DNA of 36,154 nt from Acidimicrobiales bacterium (GTDB taxonomy: Bacteria > Actinomycetota > Acidimicrobiia > Acidimicrobiales > UBA8592): assembly GCA_029244605.1 (NCBI GenBank), contig JAQWQL010000016.1, forward strand, positions 1 through 36,154, read 5' to 3'. The translations under genes and the position numbers were made by a program. How positions within the stretch are numbered: the stretch's first letter is position 1; every line of letters starts with the position of its first letter. The notes beneath the pieces are model-generated. The model was not told the origin of the DNA. It ran no database searches and saw only the letters and a list, made by a program, of their open reading frames with translations. Positions 29,099-36,154 of the stretch are shown piece by piece.

Positions 29099-29854
29099 TT
29101 GAATGTGGACTTAGGTATTTCAGGCCGGAAGGTTCTTGTAGCCGCTTCATCAGCTGGATTAGGATACGCAACTGCTGCTGCCCTAGGTCAGGCTGGATGC
29201 ACGGTAGTGATTTCAGGAAGAAATGAAGAGCGTTTACAAGAAGCGGCAGCTTCACTACCTGGAAGTATCCCAATTATTAGCGATGTATCTACCGCCGATG
29301 GTGCAGCCACCCTCGTCGCCGAGGCAGAGGAAGCTCTCGGGTCAGGCATCGACATCCTCATTACAAATGCTGGCGGCCCCCCACCTGGAGATTTTTCCAG
29401 CACCGACGTTAGTGCGTACGCTTCAGCTCTTGATCTCAACCTGATCTCGGTTGTTGCAATGTGTAAAGCTGCCGTCCCGGGGATGCAGAAACGAGGATGG
29501 GGTCGGGTATTGGCAATTACTTCTATTTCTGTTCGTCAGCCAATCCCCAACATCATGCTGTCAAATACTGCTCGAGCAGGAGCCACGGGATTTTTGAAGA
29601 CATTAGCTCTAGAAGTCGCAAAAGACGGTGTCACCGTGAACTCGATCCAACCAGGTTTCCATGCAACCGATCGCGTAACAAGTATCTATGGAGATGCAGA
29701 TCTTAATGATCTAGCGAAAACAGTTCCTGCCGGGAAGATAGGAAAAGCCGAAGATTTTGGTCAAATAGCTGCCTTTCTCTGCTCAGAGCAGGCCGGATAT
29801 ATAACTGGAGCGGCGATACCCGTTGCAGGAGGAACATATAAAGGCTTGCAGTAA
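29099..29854 (+). CDS. Short-chain dehydrogenase/reductase (SDR) with atypical active site
   Basis: A 251-residue Rossmann protein. The nucleotide loop is 'ASSAGLGYATA' (TGxxxGxG equivalent), then 'NAGG' and the catalytic-Ser strand 'VLAITSISVRQP'. The canonical YxxxK is replaced: the aligned segment is 'LSNTARAGATGF', with Ser and Arg where Tyr and Lys should be. This occurs in an SDR subfamily annotated as FabG-like, so it is divergent rather than broken. C-terminal 'GYITGAAIPVAGG' is normal. The start is TTG 29099 (weak AGG 6 bases upstream) or GTG 29105. It precedes a FadD3-like ligase by 57 bases, suggesting work on acyl-CoA or sterol-derived intermediates. Confidence 0.87.
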   Translation: MNVDLGISGRKVLVAASSAGLGYATAAALGQAGCTVVISGRNEERLQEAAASLPGSIPIISDVSTADGAATLVAEAEEALGSGIDILITNAGGPPPGDFSSTDVSAYASALDLNLISVVAMCKAAVPGMQKRGWGRVLAITSISVRQPIPNIMLSNTARAGATGFLKTLALEVAKDGVTVNSIQPGFHATDRVTSIYGDADLNDLAKTVPAGKIGKAEDFGQIAAFLCSEQAGYITGAAIPVAGGTYKGLQ

Positions 29855-29898
29855 TTGCAAAACCATGTGCTCCCTTAGCTTCTTTCTAGAAGCAGATC

Positions 29899-29904
29899 TA
29901 AGCT
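29899..29904 (+). promoter_or_regulatory. -10 element before the acyl-CoA ligase
   Basis: TAAGCT lies 7 nt before ATG 29912, at leaderless spacing. The ligase could thus have its own promoter in addition to read-through from the SDR gene. A short AGG is also present, so the case is weaker than for the other sites. Confidence 0.3.
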
Positions 29905-29911
29905 AGGCCCC

Positions 29912-31501
29912 ATGGGCGAACTAGAAGACCAAACCATCCCAGACGTAGTAGAGCAGGCTGCAGCTCGATTCGGATCCGCACAAGCACTAGTAGATGCAGA
30001 CATAAACTGGAGTTTCAATGATCTTCATTCCCATGTCCAAAAAATGGCTCGTGCACTTATCGCAAATGGTGTCGAACATGGAGAACGAGTAGGAATCTGG
30101 GCTCCTAATACTTGGGAATGGGTTGTAGCCGCCCTCGGGGTTCATGAAATAGGCGGCGTATTGGTTCCTATCAATACTCGATTTAAAGGCAAGGAAGCCA
30201 GCTATGTTCTCAAGCGTGCAAAGGTAAAACGTCTATTCACCGTGACTGACTTCCTTGATATCAACTATGTGGACTTACTTGAAGATGTAGGGTTTCTAGG
30301 AGATCTAAACCAAATCATTGTTCTTCGAGGCCAAACCCCCGAAGGAACGATTAGCTTCACAGAATTTCTCGAAAGTGCTGATCTCACTGGTCAAGCTTCC
30401 TATCAACAACGAAGAAGTCGTGTCTCCGGAAACGATCTATGCCACATCATGTTTACCTCGGGAACGACAGGACTCCCGAAAGGAGCGATGCTGACACATG
30501 CAGCAGTTACTCGGGGATATAACGATTGGGCTGACATAGTTGGGCTGCAAGCCGGAGATAGATACTTAATAGTGAACCCATTTTTCCACTCCTTCGGATT
30601 AAATGCTGGAATTCTGGCATGTCTTATGAAGGGTGCTTGTATCCTTCCGCACCCCGTTTTCGATGTTGCTGAGGTAATGGACAGAGTACCCGCCGACCGA
30701 ATTTCAATGCTTCCAGGACCACCTGCGATCTACCAGACAATACTTAACCACCCTGACTTAGAAAGTTACGATATGTCGACTTTGCGTCTAGCGGTTACAG
30801 GTGCTGCTGTTATCCCAGTCGAAATGATAGTGCAGATGAGAGAGAAGCTAGGATTTGAAAAAGTTGTCACAGGCTACGGATTGACTGAAGGATCAGGGCT
30901 AGCAACCATGTGCCGCCATGATGATGACCCTGCAACGATAGCTCAAACTTCTGGTCGGGCAATGCCAGGAATGGAAGTAAAGATTGTCGACGATGAAAAT
31001 ATGGAAGTTCCAAGAGGGGAACCAGGAGAAATCATAGTGCGCGGCTACAACATTATGAAAGGGTATTTAGATGACCCTGAACAGACAGCGGAAACAATCG
31101 ACACCTCAGGCTGGTTACACACAGGTGACATTGGTGTGATGGACTCCCAAGGAAATATCTCGATAACCGATAGGAAAAAGGATATGTATATCAATGGGGG
31201 TTTTAACGTCTACCCTGCGGAAGTCGAATCCCTTATGCTCGCTCATCAAGATATCGGGCAGGTTTCTGTCGTGGGCGTACAAGATCAAAGAATGGGTGAA
31301 GTAGGATACGCGTTCGTTGTTCCGGCGACAGGAAGACAACCCGACCCTAAAGAAATTACAGAATGGTGTCGAAATGAGATGGCCAACTATAAATGCCCAA
31401 GGCATTTCGAATTTATTGATACCTTGCCGTTGAATGCCTCCGGAAAAGTATTGAAATATGAACTACGCGAAATAGCCCAAAAACTAAAAGGACAATCGTG
31501 A
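29912..31501 (+). CDS. FadD3-like acyl-CoA ligase (AMP-forming)
   Basis: A 529-residue adenylating enzyme: ATP + carboxylic acid + CoA to acyl-CoA. Core motifs: P-loop 'FTSGTTGLPKGAML' (about 180-193), 'NPFFHSFGLNAGILACL', 'LPGPPAIYQTILNHPDL', 'YGLTEGSG', 'WLHTGDIG', hinge 'DRKKDMYINGGFNVYPAEVE' and C-terminal catalytic Lys in 'LNASGKVLK'. The 'NPFFHxFGxxAGILACL' and 'LPGPPxIYQ' wording is close to what I recall of mycobacterial FadD3, which activates the C/D-ring propanoate from cholesterol. A sterol-derived or similar alicyclic acid is possible but not proven. The stop overlaps the next start (TGATG). Confidence 0.9.
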   Translation: MGELEDQTIPDVVEQAAARFGSAQALVDADINWSFNDLHSHVQKMARALIANGVEHGERVGIWAPNTWEWVVAALGVHEIGGVLVPINTRFKGKEASYVLKRAKVKRLFTVTDFLDINYVDLLEDVGFLGDLNQIIVLRGQTPEGTISFTEFLESADLTGQASYQQRRSRVSGNDLCHIMFTSGTTGLPKGAMLTHAAVTRGYNDWADIVGLQAGDRYLIVNPFFHSFGLNAGILACLMKGACILPHPVFDVAEVMDRVPADRISMLPGPPAIYQTILNHPDLESYDMSTLRLAVTGAAVIPVEMIVQMREKLGFEKVVTGYGLTEGSGLATMCRHDDDPATIAQTSGRAMPGMEVKIVDDENMEVPRGEPGEIIVRGYNIMKGYLDDPEQTAETIDTSGWLHTGDIGVMDSQGNISITDRKKDMYINGGFNVYPAEVESLMLAHQDIGQVSVVGVQDQRMGEVGYAFVVPATGRQPDPKEITEWCRNEMANYKCPRHFEFIDTLPLNASGKVLKYELREIAQKLKGQS

Positions 31502-32484
31502 TGGAAGCCGTAGTTCTTGACAAATACGGAGACGTTGATGTTCTTCAGATCAAACAGGTGCCCGTACCCAAGCCAGGCCCAACAGAGGTCCTTGTGAAAG
31601 TAGCTGCTACTGCATTAAATCGCGCAGACCTTCTCCAAAGAAGAGGGCTATACCCAGGGCCAGAAGCAGAATATGAAATCCCCGGGATTGAGTTCTCAGG
31701 CACTATCGAATCTTCGGGAGAAGCTGCGAAGATGCACCCTCATGGAACTCAGGTAATGGGCATTGTAGGAGGGGGAGGTTATGCAGAGTACCTTGTCACT
31801 GACCAACAGCAAATTATGCCAATTCCATCAGGAATATCTCTTGTTGATGCAGTAGCAATTCCAGAGGTTTGGATTACCGCATTTGATGCACTGATCGACA
31901 AGGGAAAATTACTACCGAACCAGAAATGCTTAATCCATGCAGGTGGTTCGGGCGTTGGAACAGCCGCAATTCAGATAGCGAAAGAACTCGGATCAGAAGT
32001 AGCGGTAACAGCTTCTTCTCCAAAGTTGGAGATCTGCGCACAATTAGGAGCTGACCTAACAATCGACTACAACCAGGAAGATTTTGTCGACAAGGTGAAA
32101 AAGTGGACAAACTCCATAGGAGTTGATGTGATTCTTGACGTAGTCGGAGGTGACTACTTAGAAAAAAACCTTCGCTGTGCAACTACGCAAGGACGGATTG
32201 TTCAAGTCGGAGCAATGGGGGGTGGAAAAAGTGAGATCAACCTCGGTGCCGTACTGCAAAAACGCTTAACGCTAATCGGTACGGTTCTTAGGAGCAGATC
32301 GATAGAAGAAAAAATCGTTATAGCAGAAGCATTTAAATCTCGTATCACACCAAAGTTCGAAGATAGATCGTACAGGCCTGTCATTGACCGTTACTATTCT
32401 TTTCATGAGATAGCCGAAGCACATACCTACATGGAGAGTAATAAAAACATCGGAAAAATTATCATAGAGATGCCACCAAATTGA
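31501..32484 (+). CDS. NAD(P)H:quinone oxidoreductase-like medium-chain reductase
   Basis: A 327-residue zinc-free MDR protein of the PIG3/zeta-crystallin type. 'ALNRADLLQRRGLYP' and 'PGIEFSGTI' mark the catalytic domain; 'IHAGGSGVGTAAIQIAKELGSEVAVTASS' is the NADPH-binding loop; 'GRIVQVGAMGGGKSEINLG' and 'RSRSIEEK' are also typical. The start is ATG 31501, overlapping the ligase stop by one base (TGATG), with AAAGGA upstream; the GTG three bases earlier is an alternative. It may reduce an enoyl or quinone product in the same pathway as the ligase. Confidence 0.9.
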   Translation: MEAVVLDKYGDVDVLQIKQVPVPKPGPTEVLVKVAATALNRADLLQRRGLYPGPEAEYEIPGIEFSGTIESSGEAAKMHPHGTQVMGIVGGGGYAEYLVTDQQQIMPIPSGISLVDAVAIPEVWITAFDALIDKGKLLPNQKCLIHAGGSGVGTAAIQIAKELGSEVAVTASSPKLEICAQLGADLTIDYNQEDFVDKVKKWTNSIGVDVILDVVGGDYLEKNLRCATTQGRIVQVGAMGGGKSEINLGAVLQKRLTLIGTVLRSRSIEEKIVIAEAFKSRITPKFEDRSYRPVIDRYYSFHEIAEAHTYMESNKNIGKIIIEMPPN

Positions 32485-32487
32485 GAA

Positions 32488-32540
32488 GGAAAGAAATCAG
32501 CTAGCATGATCACGCTCCCTTTTTGGTTTCTGAGCTTTCC
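32488..32540 (+). other. Imperfect long-range dyad after the reductase gene
   Basis: GGAAAG-aaa-TCAG (32488-32500) pairs with CTGA-g-CTTTCC (32530-32540) around a 29-nt loop that contains CCCTTTTTGG. It separates the catabolic operon from the phoH operon. A terminator role is possible but the T-run lies in the loop. Confidence 0.25.
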
Positions 32541-32551
32541 TGATCTACCCT
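32523..32551 (+). promoter_or_regulatory. Candidate promoter of the phoH-ybeY-corC-era operon
   Basis: TTGGTT (32523-32528), a 17-nt spacer and TACCCT (32546-32551). Transcription would begin only about 3 bases before the phoH ATG. No Shine-Dalgarno sequence is present, which fits a nearly leaderless mRNA. Confidence 0.35.
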
Positions 32552-32561
32552 TGATACAGCG

Positions 32562-33518
32562 ATGAGTAAACCGGTAGTGAAAATCAGTATTCCCGACAAT
32601 CAGCTTATGACCGGCTTATTCGGGGAACGAGATTTACATCTAAAATCTATTGAAGCAGCTTTCCCAGAAGTCGATATTCACGCTCGGGGAAATCAGATAT
32701 CAATTACCGGAGCCGACGCGCCTAGGGTCGGCTCACTGTTTGAAGAAATGGTAGTGCTTCTTGAAGATGGTCACGTGATCGATTCCACCAGCCTAGGGAA
32801 ATCTATCGACCTAGTCCTTGCCGACGAACGCCCGTCAGATGTTCTTGGTACAGATATCCTTCGCGCTAAGGGAAGAACAATAAGGCCGAAATCGCTCGGA
32901 CAGAAACGATATGTCGAAGCAATATCAAAAAATATTGTGACATTCGGAATTGGGCCTGCTGGCACAGGAAAGAGCTGGTTAGCTGTAGCCATGGCAGTTA
33001 AGGCTCTCCAAGCAAAAGAAGTTAGCCGCATCATACTTACACGCCCTGCTGTTGAAGCCGGAGAAAGGTTGGGGTTTCTTCCAGGTGACCTGATGGCAAA
33101 AGTCGACCCGTATCTCCGCCCGCTATATGACGCTCTGCACGACTTAATGGATACAGATAGTGTGGAGCAACTCATTGAAGACGGACCGGTTGAAGTTGCG
33201 CCGCTAGCGTTCATGCGTGGCAGAACATTAAATAATGCTTTTGTTATTCTTGACGAGGCCCAAAACACCACTCGAGAACAAATGAAAATGTTCCTGACCC
33301 GAATAGGGTTTGGATCGCGAGTCGTAGTTACTGGTGACTCAACTCAGGTAGATGTCCACAACGGGCGTCAAGCATTACACGAACTTGAGGACTTACTTGG
33401 AGGTATTGAAGGGATATCCTTTGTCCACCTCACAAGTAAAGACGTTGTCCGGCATCGTATCGTCCAAGACATAGTCGAGGCGTATAACAATAAACCCCCA
33501 AAAGTGGAATCCAGTTGA
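32562..33518 (+). CDS. ybeZ: PhoH-family ATPase (PhoH/YbeZ)
   Basis: 318 residues: an N-terminal KH-like segment (about 15-75, 'NQISITGADAPRVGSL'), then a P-loop NTPase with Walker A 'GIGPAGTGKSW' (about 129-139) and Walker B 'FVILDEAQNTT' (about 227-237), followed by 'TGDSTQVD'. PhoH/YbeZ acts with the RNase YbeY in rRNA processing and ribosome quality control. It heads the conserved ybeZ-ybeY-corC-era set, and its stop overlaps the ybeY TTG (TTGA). Confidence 0.95.
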   Translation: MSKPVVKISIPDNQLMTGLFGERDLHLKSIEAAFPEVDIHARGNQISITGADAPRVGSLFEEMVVLLEDGHVIDSTSLGKSIDLVLADERPSDVLGTDILRAKGRTIRPKSLGQKRYVEAISKNIVTFGIGPAGTGKSWLAVAMAVKALQAKEVSRIILTRPAVEAGERLGFLPGDLMAKVDPYLRPLYDALHDLMDTDSVEQLIEDGPVEVAPLAFMRGRTLNNAFVILDEAQNTTREQMKMFLTRIGFGSRVVVTGDSTQVDVHNGRQALHELEDLLGGIEGISFVHLTSKDVVRHRIVQDIVEAYNNKPPKVESS

Positions 33519-33988
33519 AAGTTATCGCCCAATCTGACTTATCGCATCAGGACGCGGAAGCAAGCATAGAGACTGAACGGTGGCGCGCTCTGGCAGAGCA
33601 AGCACTCGTAACTGAGAATGTCACCGAAGGAGAATTGACCCTATTCTTTGTAGATGAGCAAATAATGGCTGGTCTTAATGCCGAACACATGGGTAAAACC
33701 GGCCCAACGGATGTACTCGCTTTCCCTATAGATGGCCCAGCGGAAGCAGAGAGCAGAACCTCTTTCGAAGGTGATCAACTTCCGCGCCTCCTCGGCGATA
33801 TTTTCGTCTGCCCCTCTATCGCGCGAAAGAATGCGGCCCTTTACGGGAAATCATTTGAAGATGAAATCGCTCTCCTAGTTGTTCATGGAGTCCTTCACAT
33901 CCTTGGACATGATCACGCCGAGGACGAAGAAAAACGTACAATGCAAGAGCGCGAAAAAGCACTTCTATCGGACCATTATCAACGATGA
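33515..33988 (+). CDS. ybeY: Endoribonuclease YbeY (rRNA maturation factor)
   Basis: 157 residues with the zinc-binding signature HGVLHILGHDH (three His; about 128-138), which defines the family. It is a single-strand endoribonuclease for 16S rRNA 3' processing and 70S quality control. 'GPTDVLAFPID' and 'LLGDIFVCPSIA' are the family's other conserved strands. It starts at TTG, overlapping the phoH stop by 4 bases, and ends overlapping the next ATG (ATGA). Confidence 0.95.
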   Translation: MKVIAQSDLSHQDAEASIETERWRALAEQALVTENVTEGELTLFFVDEQIMAGLNAEHMGKTGPTDVLAFPIDGPAEAESRTSFEGDQLPRLLGDIFVCPSIARKNAALYGKSFEDEIALLVVHGVLHILGHDHAEDEEKRTMQEREKALLSDHYQR

Positions 33989-35241
33989 ACGAATCAGAAG
34001 TAGTTGGAGTCATAGCATTTGTCGTCACCATCGCGGCCGCAGCTTTTCTAGCTGCAGCTGAAACGGCCATTACCCGTGTCAGCACCGCTCGTGCCGAGGC
34101 ACTTGTTGAAGAAGGGCGGCGAGGAGCTAGAACCCTACGAGATTTAATTGATCGACGTGAACATGTCCTTCCACCAATCTTATTTATGGTCCTTGCATGC
34201 CAGATAGGCGCTGCGACTGTCATGACAGTAATTGTTCTAGAACATTGGGGGACATGGCAGTTAATCTGCGCATTTATAGCAGAGCTATTGCTGCTCTATG
34301 CTATCGCTGAAGCGCTTCCTAAAAGCTGGGCGCTTGCTCACCCAGACCGAAGCGCAACTATGGCCGCACCTCTTGTGAAAGTTCTTTCTTCCATTGCACC
34401 GCTGCGTTGGGTGGCAAATGGGATCGTCACTCGGATGGGAGCAAATATCCCTAATGGGATTTCAGAAGGCGAAGTATCTGAAGAAGAACTATTGGCACTA
34501 GCCGAAGAAGCTGCGGCAAGCGCAGCTATAGATGAAGAAGAACGTGTACTCATAGAGCAAGTCATAGAGTTTGGAGACACTGTGGCTCATGAAGTGATGG
34601 TCCCTCGTCCAGACATAACGGCAGTAAGTGACAGCATTACCATTGATGAAGCCGCGAGCATTGTTATCGAACATGGTTTCAGCAGGGTTCCAGTTTATGG
34701 AAAAAACATTGACGACATCCGAGGCATTATCTATTCGAAAGACATTATGCGATCGCTTCGAGATGGTTCGAGCCACAACAAGGTAGCAGATGTCATGCGT
34801 GAGCCCTTCTATGTCCCAGAAGCAAAAAAGATATCTCAGCTACTACGCGAAATGCAATCAGAAACATTCCATATGGCCATTGTCATCGATGAGTATGGCG
34901 GAACTGCCGGACTGGTAACACTCGAAGATTTGATAGAAGAAGTTGTCGGTGAAATCGTTGATGAATTTGACGTCGAACCTCCTATGGTCGAGCGGCTATC
35001 GAATGGAAACTTTAGAGTAAATGGCCGCGCTGACTTGGACGACTTAGAAGCGATGCTCCTTATTGACCTACCCGCAGGTGACTGGAATACAGTCGGCGGG
35101 CTAATTTTTAATTCCTTAGGACATGTTCCGGCAGTAGGGGAAACAATTGAAATAAATCACCACCGGTTCTACGTTGAACGGGTGCAGGGCAGAAGAATTG
35201 CACGCGTCCTAATCTCACCAAGTGCCGATACTCAACGGTAA
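33985..35241 (+). CDS. CorC/HlyC-type (CNNM) membrane protein with CBS domains
   Basis: 418 residues: a DUF21 membrane domain with about three to four helices (residues 5-140, '[24 protein letters not shown]'), a CBS pair (about 195-320, '[12 protein letters not shown]', '[23 protein letters not shown]', '[28 protein letters not shown]'), and a C-terminal CorC_HlyC domain ('[15 protein letters not shown]', '[13 protein letters not shown]'). Relatives are Mg2+ export/homeostasis proteins. It is part of the ybeZ-ybeY-era operon, coupled by an ATGA overlap upstream and 5 bases from era. Confidence 0.93.
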   Translation: MNESEVVGVIAFVVTIAAAAFLAAAETAITRVSTARAEALVEEGRRGARTLRDLIDRREHVLPPILFMVLACQIGAATVMTVIVLEHWGTWQLICAFIAELLLLYAIAEALPKSWALAHPDRSATMAAPLVKVLSSIAPLRWVANGIVTRMGANIPNGISEGEVSEEELLALAEEAAASAAIDEEERVLIEQVIEFGDTVAHEVMVPRPDITAVSDSITIDEAASIVIEHGFSRVPVYGKNIDDIRGIIYSKDIMRSLRDGSSHNKVADVMREPFYVPEAKKISQLLREMQSETFHMAIVIDEYGGTAGLVTLEDLIEEVVGEIVDEFDVEPPMVERLSNGNFRVNGRADLDDLEAMLLIDLPAGDWNTVGGLIFNSLGHVPAVGETIEINHHRFYVERVQGRRIARVLISPSADTQR

Positions 35242-35246
35242 GCATA

Positions 35247-36154
35247 ATGGAACACTCCGAAAACGATATTAAAGCAACTCATGAACAGGACCAAGTGATA
35301 GATGCTGCAGCGATAGCTCAGCCTGAAGTTCACCGGTCAGGTTTTGTTGCAGTGGTTGGAAGACCAAACGTCGGGAAATCATCACTTATCAATACATTCT
35401 GCGGGGAAAAAATCGCTATTACATCCAACAAGCCACAGACAACACGGCATCAGATCAGAGGCGTGTTGACTCTTCCCAACTCCCAGCTTGTCTTCGTGGA
35501 CACACCGGGCATACATAAGCCCAGAACTCCTCTCGGTGAACGCCTCAATCAAAGGGCGGTAGATGGTATTCCTGGTGTTGACATTGTGTGCATGGTCATT
35601 GATGCCACTAGCCCCTTTGGGAAAGGAGATAAATTCATAGCGTCAAAGTTGCCTTCAACATCAGTTGTCGTAGTAAACAAATGCGACAAGGCAAAAAAGT
35701 CTCAAATACTTCAACAGCTCGCAGAAGCCTCTTCGCTTTCTTTCGCAGAGTATTTTCCGGTTTCCGCAAGGACCGGTGAAGGTGTTGATGCTCTCCTTGA
35801 TTACTTGCTTGCGAAAGCTCCTGAAGGGCCAAGGTATTATCCTGACGGTCAAATCACTGACATGTCAGATCAGGATTTTGTAGCTGAGCTTGTCCGAGAG
35901 CAATTACTGCGAATGACGCGAGAAGAACTTCCGCATTCAATAGCGACACGGGTAACTGAATGGGAATGGCCACGCATTCGCGTAGAGATTCTTGTTGAGC
36001 GAGAAAGCCAGAAAGGCATTGTAATTGGACACAAAGGAGAAGTTCTCAAAAAAGTAGGTATCGCTGTTCGCGAACAGCTTCTCGAAGGGGCCTATATCGA
36101 ATTACAAGTTAAAGTGGACAAAAACTGGCAACACCGTCCTGAACGGATTGCACG
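35247..36154 (+). CDS. era: GTPase Era, 3' end cut by window edge
   Basis: 302 codons are present without a stop. GTPase motifs: G1 'GRPNVGKSS' (38-46), G2 'PQTTR', G3 'DTPGIH', G4 'NKCD', G5 'SART'. A KH RNA-binding domain follows ('QKGIVIGHKGEVLKKVG'). Era binds the 3' end of 16S rRNA during 30S assembly. The N-terminus carries about 30 extra polar residues before the G-domain. ATG 35247 is 5 bases after the CorC stop. By comparison with other Era proteins only a few C-terminal residues should be missing. Confidence 0.96.
   Translation, partial: MEHSENDIKATHEQDQVIDAAAIAQPEVHRSGFVAVVGRPNVGKSSLINTFCGEKIAITSNKPQTTRHQIRGVLTLPNSQLVFVDTPGIHKPRTPLGERLNQRAVDGIPGVDIVCMVIDATSPFGKGDKFIASKLPSTSVVVVNKCDKAKKSQILQQLAEASSLSFAEYFPVSARTGEGVDALLDYLLAKAPEGPRYYPDGQITDMSDQDFVAELVREQLLRMTREELPHSIATRVTEWEWPRIRVEILVERESQKGIVIGHKGEVLKKVGIAVREQLLEGAYIELQVKVDKNWQHRPERIA

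Noticed and set aside
1-36154. CRISPR arrays, insertion sequences, prophage or integrase genes
   Set aside because: No spaced direct repeats, transposase or integrase motifs, or duplicated tRNA ends were seen.

Overview
The window looks like a chromosomal segment of a free-living, moderate-GC (about half G+C by eye) actinobacterium, most likely class Acidimicrobiia. Four things point there. The protein at 268-1029 opens with a 'GPDWWQDKDGRWYPN' N-terminus typical of that class. The tRNA order is Gly-Cys-Val. The last four genes form the actinobacterial phoH-ybeY-CBS protein-era run. Luciferase-like (probably F420-dependent) oxidoreductases are abundant. Several genes lack a Shine-Dalgarno sequence but carry a TANNNT hexamer 6-7 nt before the start codon, the usual actinobacterial signature of leaderless mRNAs. 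I see no insertion sequence, phage gene, CRISPR array or rRNA.

Layout. 1-1154: tRNA-Gly (5' cut), tRNA-Cys, a four-helix membrane protein, tRNA-Val. 1156-4454: tiny membrane peptide, N-terminally short HugZ-like protein, TauD-type dioxygenase, J-domain protein, two divergent small alpha/beta-barrel proteins, a small acidic protein. 4513-8412: FAH-family hydrolase and a lipoprotein alpha/beta hydrolase on the minus strand, diverging from a SnoaL-like protein and an enoyl-CoA hydratase. 8475-16172: a compact transporter operon. A fused LivH-LivM permease is followed by a 956-residue MFS-LivF-LivG fusion, then a membrane-anchored LivJ-type binding protein and a translationally coupled phytanoyl-CoA-dioxygenase-like enzyme. 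16169-18968 (minus): SnoaL-like protein and a CoxL-like molybdenum hydroxylase large subunit interrupted by one in-frame TAG. 19157-22659: Rieske oxygenase, 70-residue partner, amidohydrolase and luciferase-like oxidoreductase in one run, behind two dyad-symmetric operator candidates. 22740-28827: repeat lipoprotein, two more luciferase-like oxidoreductases, a broken-looking small gene, CopC-like protein, CMD-family protein, aromatic amino acid decarboxylase overlapping ybaK. 28911-32484: second tiny membrane peptide, SDR protein, FadD3-like acyl-CoA ligase, quinone oxidoreductase. 32562-36154: phoH, ybeY, corC-like gene and era (cut at its 3' end).

Together the accessory genes look like a toolkit for taking up and oxidising small organic acids, lipids, sterol-like or aromatic compounds: import by the HAAT-type transporter, CoA activation (FadD3-like), beta-oxidation (crotonase, SDR), oxygenation (TauD, PhyH, Rieske, flavin monooxygenase-like) and hydrolysis (FAH, amidohydrolase, alpha/beta hydrolase). 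Substrates cannot be named from sequence.

The best candidate for something undescribed is the 8475-16172 operon, where a complete MFS carrier is fused to both ATPases of a branched-chain-amino-acid-type ABC importer, with an internal ribosome site that could release the ATPases alone. Other notable points are a two-copy 27-29-residue membrane peptide family, the TAG-interrupted molybdenum hydroxylase and the lipoprotein with three cysteine-pair repeats.
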